Shown piece by piece: positions 32,268 through 43,509 of a stretch of DNA of 64,000 nt. The DNA lies in contig NC_135772.1 in NCBI RefSeq assembly GCF_028453695.1, positions 6,014,001-6,078,000 of the forward strand, read 5' to 3'. Under the pieces are notes generated by a model that saw nothing but the letters and a program-made list of their open reading frames with translations, did not search any database and had not been told where the DNA came from. The translations under genes were made by a program, and so were the position numbers. The number at the start of each line of letters is the position of its first letter. Positions within the stretch are counted from its first letter, which is position 1. The DNA is from Augochlora pura (lineage: Eukaryota > Arthropoda > Insecta > Hymenoptera > Halictidae).

Positions 32268-35237
32268 GTTTCTTCCTGTTCCCTTTGATTCACCCTATCG
32301 CGGCGCAGCTTTCCATTATCTTTTCGTGACTGTGAAATTTGCGAACTACTGGTGTACCAATCTTGATCGTATCTTTCGTACATGTACAGCAAATTTTTGC
32401 GTATTCGAACAATCGCCGCTGCGAAGGGTGGCGGGACATTGCGAGACGGAAACTGCAATTTACATGCTAAACTTTTGGCAAAATATAAAATTACTGGACT
32501 ATCGGCATGCACGAGCCAACGCATACCGAGATTGGAAAGTTGTGCGTTTATCTTGTATGCGAAGTGTTTCTTCAACTTGAACTGACTTCATTTCTTATAT
32601 CCAAGTGTAATACTTCTGGATAAAAAGAGATCAGTGTTTATGGACCTGACGGTTTGAATTCACATTGGTGAGGATTTTATAATGATGCAGGGTATTTTTC
32701 AGAACGAGATTTTGATGAAGGAAGTTTTATGATTTAAAGTCATTCAATGTTAATATCACGTTGGGATGTTAACATATATGATCACGTAGTGGATACTTTA
32801 GCAACATAATGTCGTCATTCGCACTAGAAAAAGAGTGGGATCAAATAAATTTAATACTAACGGTTAATCCATTTAAAGCCTGGAAAATTTAGAACATATT
32901 GCTTTGGGCGCCACGATCTCGTAGTTGGCAGTCCTGATAAATACAGAATACACGTTCATATCTATTTCATAAATACACTTTCTCATGTCTACTCGATTAA
33001 CACGATTAATTCGTTCTTTGATTCTTCAAAATTAATTTTTTTCAGATTAACTCTTATGAATTCATATTCAAAAGTCTACAACAATACAAAGCTTAATCAA
33101 TGCTAAATTCATATATCTACGCTCTGAGCAACCCTTATTTTACGTTAGTTGATCGTTTCGTAAGAATTACACTACACCTCTTCAGTCACTAACATTTGCA
33201 ACTATTAATAGATCAGAAGGAGTAGAAATTCTTTCTAGTAGCAGCTAGATCGCGGATTTCACTAATTTATGAGGAAAATTAGCAGGTGAAACGCAAAAAG
33301 CGTAAGCATCGGAAGACCATAAGAATACGGCACGGTAAGAGGAAAAATAAATCTCTATTTAATCCACATCTCCTGCAGTTGTTGTTCGAGAGTATGATTA
33401 TTTTGCGGAAAGATCTAGTCTACTTATAACATGGATCTTCACCGTTTCATTCAGCGTCTGACCGTATTGCGAGGAAGCGTAGTCGCGAAAAGAAAAATTG
33501 TAGCACAGGTGTTTAACATTTCCGAAGACGATCCTCTCGCGGCTAGGGCTCATCCATATGATAAATCCTTCTCCATTGAATGCCTCACCGTTCACCGTTC
33601 GTTGAATTTTTTCTCTTTTTCTAGTACTGTCTCAATGCGGACTCTCTGTTTGCATGCGAGTTTTTCCACTTCCTAGAGTACACCCCCACACGACGGCATG
33701 ATCGCGGTACGGACACGCGTGACGTGTAAGTACGCTCGCAATCAGAAAGACTCGTGCTCTACGACGGCAACGGGGGAAGAGAGCTGTTGCTCGAACGATG
33801 GTGAACGGGGGAGGAGGAACACCTTCGCGGAGGGTTTCTGGAAGGAGGATATGATGGCTCGTGGCGTTATGCTCCGCGAGCTGTTATGCTCCTCGGGCAC
33901 CACCGGACCATAAGCGAGGCTACTTCGCTCCCGTACGCTCCGCGCAACAGCCGCCACGTTTCTTGTTATATTAGTGCATCGGCGTCGCCCGAATAAACCT
34001 GGAAATCAAATTTTGCGCATCCCTGACGAGTCTTTCTCTACGCGCTTTCTGTCACAGAAAATTGCCTTTCACAATAGTTAAGGTAAAAGTACCCTTTACA
34101 CCGCTCAATTATGACTCCTTGAAAGCAGACACCCAATGATACCCAATGATAAAAAAATTAGATGCAACGTAGGGAAGTGGATGCTCAAATGCTGACCATA
34201 TTATTGAACAATGATCTTTATAAATTTATTCACAAAAAAACTGTTATGTAACAGTCAGCTGTAAAAAATTGTACTTTGTCCCGATTTATAGAACAGTTGG
34301 CATCTGTGTTTTATATTAAATGTCTCTACTGCAGAATAAGTTTATATCCTTTAAAAAACGTCTAGTGATAAGCACTTTTAATTTATTACAGCTACACTGG
34401 ATTGGGGGCTGAATTTATATGAATCTGATGAGTCGTCGTTTCAAAAATTTAGATTCAACAGTATGAACAGCACTTTTGATCCTCGTACGTTTTTAAGAGT
34501 GATAGACCTCTGTTTCTTTTTCTGTATTAATTACAGGATATAGGTGATATATTTATTTTGTTTCTTAATCAATTTACTAAGCTGGAAATAGTTTAATAGT
34601 ATTTTTAAATCCTCTGAGCGTTCACATTACTTTGTGATTGATCAACTAATTTTTGTCACAGATCCATAAAATCCGCAATCTAGAGATAGGATATCCATTC
34701 TTTTATCTTGGATTTTATAAAACGTTTGATTGCTTTAGGGTTGTGCTATAAATCGAGACATGACTGTTGCTTTAGCTGAGGTTAAAATATTTTCGAAGAA
34801 GGCGCTCGTACATAGCATGCGACGCGGTATGTTTTCCTAGAGAATAATTCTACTTAAAGAATGACTAAATACACCATCTTACACCAAATTAATCAAATAT
34901 TATACTTTATTAGTTTGTATATGCTATACTAAGCTATATTAGTTTCAGAAAGACAACCAGTTGATCTAAACAGAAAGAAAGATTTCAAGTTAACTCTGAG
35001 CAGTTCCCAAATTTCTTCAATTCTCCAGGTGAAGTATGATGCACTCGCGATCAAATTTAAAAGGATTTATAATAAAAATTCAGATGTAGTTATCGTCTAG
35101 GTATTGTTCGAAAGAATATTTCAGTCGGATTTTGCGTGTCGGACGCCAATGGATCTAGGCACGAGCCACAAGTCTGCGTCGAATATGCCTCGCAGTCTCT
35201 GACCCGCAGTTCCTCTCGGGGTACAGTCTTCCGGGGA
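32268..35237. other. Intergenic or intronic, no gene seen
   Basis: Alternating AT-rich DNA and moderate-GC islands (33420-33980). Open frames in the islands show no recognised protein. Confidence 0.4.
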
Positions 35238-35335
35238 AGCGGAGGTGGAGGAGAAGGTAGAGGAGAAGGTGGAGGAGAAGGTGGAGGACGAGGAGGAGGA
35301 GGAGGAGGAGGAGGAGGAGGAGGAGGAAGATGGCG
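35238..35335. repeat. GGA/GGAGAAGGT minisatellite and trinucleotide run
   Basis: An imperfect 12-nt repeat based on GGAGAAGGTGGA (about 35241-35289) passes into about 13 pure GGA units (35290-35328). All frames stay open here, giving long but meaningless low-complexity frames on both strands. Confidence 0.9.
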
Positions 35336-37439
35336 CGGGAGGCGAAGCGGAGGAAGGGGTGTATTTGGCGTTCAGCATGCGTAAGGAGCGCTGGGGCATT
35401 ATGCACGGGCCCCGCAAGGCAGGCCTGAAACGAGCGAATAAGAAAGTAGTTAAGACTTCGGCTGGCGGAGGTGGTTGCACGGATGGTGGCATTAGTCGCT
35501 GGAGGAGAGGAGGAGAGGAGGAGAAGCCCGAATGGGGGAAAGGCCTGCCACGCGCTGCCTGTCTCTCCTCTTCCCTCTGATTCACCTCTCGCCGCTCCTC
35601 CACCGTCACTTCCTCCCACCTCCTACGCTCTTTCTAATATTTTTTCTTCTTTGATTATTCAATCCGCCGGTCCTTCTTTCTCTTCACGTCGACCATTTTA
35701 TACTGGATACGCCGACGGCCGAGATTTTTTTACAGACATTTCACCGAATATTCAACGAGACGGTTCTTCGTTTTGCGATCGTTTATCTTTGGCTAATGTT
35801 GCTGTTGCTGGCCGGCGATTATTTTCGATTGACAATAATTTAAGTGGTTTTATTAATCCTTAACTACTACACCTACCGAAACTAACGTAACTACTATTAG
35901 CATTATTATTGATTTACTCAGAAGGGGTAAATAAAAAATCAAAATGGGGAGTTCGATTGAATAGAAGCAAGTGCATTGAAAATGTCCTGTTTTTGTTACA
36001 ATTTTTCATACAATTATATTATCAGTTGAGGTGCCTAAACTTTGATAACAAAAAAATAAAATTTCGTTTCAATTTAGAAGAAATGAGTAGAGTTTATATT
36101 TTACCGAATATGTGTGAAACCTTCATCATATGTGACTTTTTATTTTCGTGCAAGGTGTTAACGATCACATGCTCTTTGGATAAAGATTCAGCCAATTTAG
36201 GAAGTATACAGACCTTTATGCTCTACCTTTTTGCAAAATTCTTTGGTGATCTGCTATTGCTTTTTGACGTGCAGGTATCCTCATGTAATATTTTCATCAC
36301 CTTGGTTTACACGAGTATGGCAAGATCCAAAATGGCGCGGATCCTTGTATGACGCTATACTTCAATTGCAAGGTTTCCAAAATTCTGAAAATTTTTCTAT
36401 AGTGACTGCGATGTCCGTCCAAAGGAATTAATACTTAATACCACGAACGTTTTGTAATTGAAAGCTTATATAATTAAAGATAAATAAATTGTAGTGTGAA
36501 ATTAATCAATCTTGAAAGACCAACAATTCAGAATTTGAAGGCAGAAAACTTCTCTCTTTCGAATAAAAATTAATAACTGATATAAATTTTCAAATGATTT
36601 ATGAATTTTTAATAAACTTTCAAGTGCATTAAAAGAAATATAGCACCAACCGCTGGTAACAATAATTCCGCATTGGAAACAAGCGATTGAAGAGGAGGCA
36701 TCCCAGTCTGTTACAAACTACTGCAAGAGAAATTACAATGAAAGTTGAAGTAAATACTGATTACGTAGAAAATCCATGCTTAAGCCAGTGTTAAACTATC
36801 AACTAGTGAAATTCACTTGCAATTTGCTGAAAACCGCGTTCGCTGTACGAACAAGTGGCGAACTATAATTTTTTCCGATCTGAAGATGTGTACATAAATT
36901 TTTAAATCAAACTGTTAACAATACAAATTAGCAGACAAGCAGATAAAGAAACATGCTATAACAATTGCGGGTGCAACATTTTCCTATCGGACATTATAAT
37001 TAATAAATGGCAGTGAATGAATTCGAGTAGCAAGGATCATATAGGGGTCATTATTTGTTACAATATTTAATATTAACATCGTTTTCATAAGTGAAAACGT
37101 GTATTATGCTTGACTATTGTAAGCAATGTAAAGTGAGAACAGCTCTATGAGTTGTTCAAATCAAATGGCGTGGTTAATATCTCTTTACTAACAGATATTC
37201 AATCATTCTATAATATTGTAGAACGATATTTTTTCATCGTTAATAAATATGTTAGACCATACTAAAATACTTTGCTGTTCTTACTAAATACGATAAAAAT
37301 TGAAACTAGAGATATCTGCTTGAAAAATTGAAGAGAACCATATACCGGCTATATCCGTCGCGAAGTGTAGCGTCGATCACAATGATTTATTTTTCGAACA
37401 CCCAACAGTTTTATCATAATAGCGACATTTAAATCCCTT
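35336..37439. other. Intergenic or intronic, no gene seen
   Basis: GC-rich to about 35620, then AT-rich. Long plus-strand frames at 35471-35863 and 35909-36352 have no recognisable domains. Confidence 0.4.
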
Positions 37440-37700
37440 GAATCCGAAACATCGGCCTAATTAGTCGTTCGTGACTCGCGTCGCTATTCCGAGTGTAGAA
37501 TGGAAAAAGGAGCAAAATAATGGGTGTATCTCTCGCGATCCAACACGGAATGGCTCGTGCGTCCGCGACGGAAAATGCCCAACCCCTATAATCTGCCTCA
37601 ATTTATCTCACGGCGCGTTTAATTCCCCAATTACGGGAAAATTTTCATTACACATGATAATTACGGAACTGGCCGCTAATTAAACTCCATTAATCCCTTA
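37440..37700. promoter_or_regulatory. Candidate homeodomain-type enhancer
   Basis: A GC-balanced stretch with several TAAT/ATTA cores packed together (CCTAATTAGTCG, GTTTAATTCCCCAATTACGG, GATAATTACGG, GCTAATTAAACTCCATTAAT). Such clustering in long gene-poor insect DNA is typical of developmental enhancers. Conservation cannot be checked here, so this is inference from motif density. Confidence 0.25.
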
Positions 37701-38600
37701 TTATGTAGCTGCTGTTGAATCATCCCCGTTCCGTGGCCCCTCGGGCTGAGTACGAGTAGTAGAGGTAGAAGGGCGAGGAGGAAGAGAAGGAGGAGAGAGG
37801 AGGAGACGGAAGGAGTAGGCGGAAAAAAATCGCAGATTAATAAAGGAATCACGTCCTTATCTCGGGGCATTCGATCGACAGGCAAGAAGAGCCGACAATT
37901 GCCAGTTGTGTTCGTCCAGGGCCTCTAAACCGGAACAATGGTCAGCCGGATAATGAAAAAAGGGTACGGAAAGGAACAGAAAGAAGTTCTTCATGCCGGA
38001 GGGCGAAAAGAGGGAGGGGGAGGGAGGGAGGGAGGGAGCAGAAGGGAACGAGAAGAGAGAAGACAGAACTGCGTATGGTAACACGACAGAGTTACGATTG
38101 CGCCGGGGAAGGCGCGCGCTCGCGCGACCGTACACATTTTTTTTCCATCCATTACTATTATTTCTCCCGCCTTTTCGATTCTCGCTCTCTTTCTATCCAT
38201 TCGATCCACCGGCCCGTTCTCCTCCATCCTTATTAATTCGCGCTGACGCGCGCTCGCGCGACCATGCACACGCTCGCGTTCTTCTATCGCGGCTCGATCG
38301 ACGCGCTGGAGGCGGCAGCGCTTTTTAAATAATTATAATGAGGGCAATTATCGTGTGCGCCGGCAAGCAGAGTGTGACGAGTCGTTGTTACACATTGCGG
38401 CACGGAGGATCGTCGCTCGAGCTGCTAGATGAAGGAATAGCACGGCGATCGAACGGGGTGGAGGAGAACCGGGGAACACTTACCGAGGAACACGGGGCAA
38501 GAGAAACGGTTAGCTGGGGAAGGGAGACCCGAAGACGAACCGACCGGAGTTTAACTATATGAAAATTAGGGTGGAAGAGATAACGAGCTTGGGGGAGACG
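37701..38600. other. GC-rich island with direct repeat and purine tracts
   Basis: Contains GAGGA-rich tracts (37740-37820), a GGGA microsatellite (38011-38039) and two copies of a 23-bp CG-rich word (38114-38136 and 38248-38270) differing at two positions. Frames on both strands are long because of base composition; none looks like a known protein. It could be a CpG-rich promoter-type island. Confidence 0.35.
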
Positions 38601-41600
38601 ATGTTTTTTTTTCAGTCATTATAAAATCAACGGCTGGACGCCGTGGAACGAAGGCGAAAGAGGGGAATGTGGAACAGAGGATTCATCGCGATATCGGAAG
38701 AAAACAACCCTCCGTGGAATTGTAAATTTTCATGTCCGCATTTATATGAAATGAGAGAAGACGATTTATGTACTTAATTGTTTTGCAGATTTGTAAGAGG
38801 AAAATGTACACTTAGTACACTCGGTATACTGGATACAAGCTTATGAAGATACTCGTTACAGCTCTTGTTTCTGCTATTGTACGCTATATTATTGTGCGCT
38901 AGATCTATATTAAAAAAGATTTATAGTTGTAATTATAGAAATGTGTACTTAACATTTGATTCTTCATTGTGCAGACCAAGTAAATTCAAGTTCAAGGAGA
39001 AAATGGCATTTTCTTTTAAATGCGTATCATATAATTCGCGAAGCTTTTAAAAATTATTTAAACGATTCCAGTGGTTGTTGTATCGTGTTTTATCATGTTC
39101 TATGAAATGGTGCTGACATTGAAAAAGATCATGTCAATTTCCAGCTGGTACGGTGGTCCTGATAATAACCCGATCCGTTCAGTTTTCACGTCGGTACGAT
39201 AATGTCGGTTCCATGATTCTTGTGGACACCGCGGCGAGGTAAAGTTAGCTCGAAATATACGGCAACGGTACCGGAGTTGTCCGTTATATTATAAATTAGA
39301 GACGAATGCAAGATCCGCTTGAAGAACTGCGCGAATAATTTATGCGTCGACGGGATCACCTACTCGACGCGGGGTACCAGAAAAATCGTTCCGGGGATGG
39401 CATCAATAGCCTATCAAATATCGTTCTAAACGTCAATTACAAGAATGCATACATCAACGCTCGCCCTTTTGCCAGCCGTTGACAGTGAGAAACCTATCGT
39501 GATCGAGCCGGGCACAGTATGGCCGAAGTAAATCGTCTGCCGGAAGCGGATTCAAGAGAAGCGTCCGACGAGGAAATCAACGCGGCAACTAATCCAATTA
39601 AGCAAAATATAAATTTTAAAAGCGAACAGGGGTGGCCCGAGGCATTGCCTGGATAGTTAATCTTCTGGTCGAGATGGATGGGGGAGGGGAGAGGGCGAAA
39701 CGAAGGAAGGAAAAGCGCGGTTGACCTAACGATAGCGTTTAATTATCGCTCGGTATAGAATTTTGCTTGGGCTTGTTTTACCGTTAGAGCCAGTGCACCG
39801 TGTGTACACAAATACGGCACGGCTCCGTGATTCGCGCGAAACCGTTAATACTGCGCAAACTGTTCAAAACCGCAACATTTGCTACATTGTTAGGCTGTAA
39901 TTTTAAGCGGACCATAAAATTGGCAGCATTCCCGTCTAAGTTCTGGTGTTCTATTTTCACGCGATAAGGAACGTTTCTGACGTTATGATAAACACCTGTT
40001 AGCTGGATAGCTCGTGTTCCCCAAGGTTCTCACAATCTGTGACAAAAAGGCAACACAATGTGTAATATTGCCATTTCTCGCGTACACGCGTAGGTTAATG
40101 TGTGATAATTGTTATGCGTGTATCAGTTTTCAATTAGCAATAAATTATATGTACACTATTTCATAGTGTACTGCTTGTTTGTCACCTTGCTTACAGTTCA
40201 GTTAATGACAGTTATAATGACCGTAATGTAAATAGTATTATAAACTCAGACAATTTTTCCCTTCTATTTGTTTGTAACTATATCATTTGAAAATATTTCT
40301 GACGATATTTTTTTACACTGTATTTAATACGTACTTTTTCAAAGTGGTGCTGATAATTTTTAAGTTACAGTAGTAAGTGAAAAATTGCGATTCGTGAAAA
40401 TGGAGAGCAAAGTGTTCCCACGGAGATAAGAGATAAGATTAAGATTAAGATAGCCAACAAATGGTTTCGGATGCTTTTGAGTGTTGCGTACTGCCTTTCT
40501 GCCTATACAACTGTTCTGTGTTTCGTTCAAAGCTTATCCGGATGTAATCGTCCTCACGATTTCGACAGAAACGCGCGATACATTTTTAAAGAATTCTTGG
40601 TTATTTCGGAACAGAAAAGGAACTCTCATGAAAACTTTGGAAAATCTATTAAAGTTAAAACTAAAACTAATTATACGAGTTATTACTATGAAATCAATAC
40701 TGAACTTGCTTTTTATTAACAGTATTAGTTAAAAGTAGGGTTAAAAATAAAACGGTTAAAGCGTTGAAAATGTTAAATGAGATGTTTTATCTGCGGATCG
40801 TTATTGAAGAAAATCATATTTCAAAGTTCGCCGAGCCCTGTGCATTAATACTTAAAGGCAGGAGAAACAGTAAATCACGCTCAGACATGTTAGCCAATTA
40901 CTATTGAATATGCATATGCCTGATATATCACTAAACTCGATTTTTCCAACTATTTGCTTGTTTCTGTATAAGGATTCTATAAAAATATTTTATATGATCA
41001 CTCTGCACCTGTATATTTCGCTTTATATGATAAGAGTTCTACCGATTCTAAACGATTCAACATCTGCAGTTGATATACAAAGCTATAGTACACAACATAA
41101 CAATCGGAGAGTCCCTAATTTTCTTTTACTAAATTGTTTGGATATAATACATCCCAAGATAAAACTGAATTTATTAAGACCTTTCGCTTGTTTGGTTATA
41201 ATGTGTGTTTCAACTGAGAAGTCTAAAACAAAAAGAATTGAGAATTTGAAAATAAAAAATGCGAATCATTTTTACGGGCATAGTAGATTTAATGTTAACA
41301 CTCGGACGGCGGTGCTTAGATCCATTTGGAGCCATAGCGTAAATATTATTTGACTACCAAGTTTCTGACAGTTAAAATCATTTAATTAATTCTGTCCAAA
41401 CTAGAAAGTTAAAATTTAGAATAGGTAATACTAGCTTAACTGTTCCATATTCTAAAAATCCTAGTAGTAAATAAGAAAAAAATTTAGCATGAACGGAATG
41501 TTTATTGTTTGTAAACACTATCTCGAACGGAGACAACTGCGGTAGAATAGACGACTAAATCCCTTACAAAGGATGAATGAAATTTGTAATGGATTTTCTC

Positions 41601-42108
41601 GAAAAAACAGAGCCGCGGATAAAAAACACACCAAAGTGTTTTCTTATTTTTTCACGTAGAATCACCCTCTGCTCGGTAGTACTACGAATTCCGAACCACC
41701 CGGTATATTACAATAAAAATGAATGTGACATTTAACATGTTAATCAACATGTTTCAAAGAATTATATAAAAAAAAGAATGTCGACAAATATTATATAAGC
41801 ATTCTCAGTTGTTCTGTCTTTCGATATAAATGAGACGTTATGTTCTTGTTCCGACAATTTTGAGGTGTTTCAGACTTTCTAGCGTAATTCGTAGAGGTTC
41901 GAAGGCCCCTTTGGAAAGAGATTTTTTCGGCAGGGCAGGCGGCTCTTCAATTGTTCGCGGTGAAACGGCGCAATGAAAGCTCGATAGTGTACGAACAAAA
42001 AGCCGTGAGGTAGACATAAATAAATAGGTGGTGGGTGTGGTTGGTAGGCCGCACACATGGCGTCGTGACCCGTCTCTTCTCTTCGTGAGCTCGGGGCTCG
42101 CTTAAGTT
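38601..42108. other. Intergenic or intronic, no gene seen
   Basis: GC-balanced to about 40100, then AT-rich. Open frames at 40471-40732 and 40904-41353 are in AT-rich DNA and do not resemble known proteins. The block at 41830-42108 is GC-richer and precedes the signal-peptide-like ORF. Confidence 0.4.
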
Positions 42109-42186
42109 ATGCCCGGCGGAATGCTGCTGCTGCTGCTTCTTTTGGTGTCGTGGCTAAACGCAGTTCACCGCGCGGTGTGTGCTTAG
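42109..42186 (+). other. Signal-peptide-like short ORF
   Basis: An ATG opens MPGGM, seven leucines, VSWLNAVHRAVCA, then TAG. This 25-residue peptide is a textbook secretory leader. A possible donor (GCG then GTGTGT at about 42175) would make it the leader exon of a longer protein with a distant second exon. The CTG repeat that encodes the leucines could equally be a microsatellite inside a 5' UTR. Confidence 0.25.
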
Positions 42187-43416
42187 TCGCGTCTGCTCTT
42201 CTTTTTTTCGCCTTTTAATCTCCTTAAATCCGAATCATTAAGTTGTCATGTTCCCCTATCGATTTTTTAATCGTTTCGAAGAATCTATTATATCTTTCGC
42301 AGCCATTTAATCTAATATTAGAACCTCCTATGAAACAGGATCACATGAGCTCAGACATTTTCATGTCCTCGAAGAAGTTAGAAAGATTAGTTTGCTAGAT
42401 AAAATGAAATGGTAACTAATCGAGTCTGTATGTTCCTTTTTCCTCATAATTAAATAGAAAATGTAGAATTTATCGTCTTGCCTCTAAGTGAAACCACTTT
42501 TGTAATCTCGTTAACCAACTACAGAAACAAGTTGTTTCGAGAAAAACAGGTTCAATGTTTACAACAGGTCTACCTATCTGCGCTGTGTCTTGAATTTCTA
42601 CCTGAAACTTTGAAGATACAATCTTCATCTGTGCTATTATTGGTTTATGTTAAGCATGGATCCTTTAGCACGATCTAGACACGATTAGGTCGATTTATAT
42701 ACATGTTTAATGGAACAAAAATCCAAATAAAATATGTAGTATTTCTCAACTTTCTTATATTACATAATAAGCAAAAATACACTAAGTCTAATGGTAGATA
42801 AAATGTAATTTTCTATTAACGAAGAAACGTCATCGAACAGTGAGTTTAGAAATTGTTCAGCAATTTTCTTTCGCGATTAATGCGCGGAATACGTAGTATC
42901 TCGTGAATAGAATCCAGCATCGGCAGTTTTTCCGACTGGACCATGGTTTCGAGGGTCAGATCCCGGTTATCCAGCGCAACCCGACGTTTCTCTAACCTGT
43001 GTGTAACGCCGTTCATGACTTAACACGGTGCTTGGGTTCGGCTGTGCTTTGGCGGTTCAGGCTGCCAGGACAATGCCGCATTGTTTCATCGTCGTAGGCT
43101 ATCTAGTCGGCACGGTAGCAGGCCCGAACGATGTTTATTATCCTCTTGCGCAACAAAACAAAATGCCCCGGTGTTATATTATCCTCCGCTTCGTGGTCGA
43201 ATCAGTTTCCCATATAAAATCCATGGACGCCGATGTTCCGTCGTAACTTCGAACCAGGCACGACGATACCTCGACGATGTCCTTGGTACCCCGGAGCCTG
43301 TACGATCGAGCTGGGCGCACGGGAAATTCGTCCTAATTTATAACAAGCCATTAGGGTTGATTTTATTTTTACGTAAAATGAAATTTTAACGCGACGATCA
43401 AGTAAACATCTTTGGT
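42187..43416. other. Intergenic or intronic, no gene seen
   Basis: Mixed composition, GC-balanced at 42890-43330. No supported gene. Confidence 0.4.
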
Positions 43417-43509
43417 TTTTACATCGTAAAAAATATACAAGAGATTTCCACGTTTTTTACGATGTAAAATAGAAGTCTAGAGAATATTTTTGACGATGTA
43501 AAATAGAAG
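43417..43509. repeat. 17-bp perfect inverted repeat plus 17-bp direct repeat
   Basis: TTTTACATCGTAAAAAA (43417-43433) and TTTTTTACGATGTAAAA (43453-43469) are exact reverse complements. The word ACGATGTAAAATAGAAG occurs at 43459-43475 and again at 43493-43509. The same core is thus present three times in 93 bp. Confidence 0.8.

Noticed and set aside
35121..35619. Long overlapping open frames (up to 162 codons) on both strands
   Set aside because: They result from the GGA/GGAGAAGGT repeat, which lacks stops in all frames; the product is low-complexity Ser, Leu, Glu or Gly runs.
37857..38328. Overlapping open frames around the GC island
   Set aside because: Composition-driven, Arg/Pro/Ser-rich in every frame, with no splice logic and no recognised domain.
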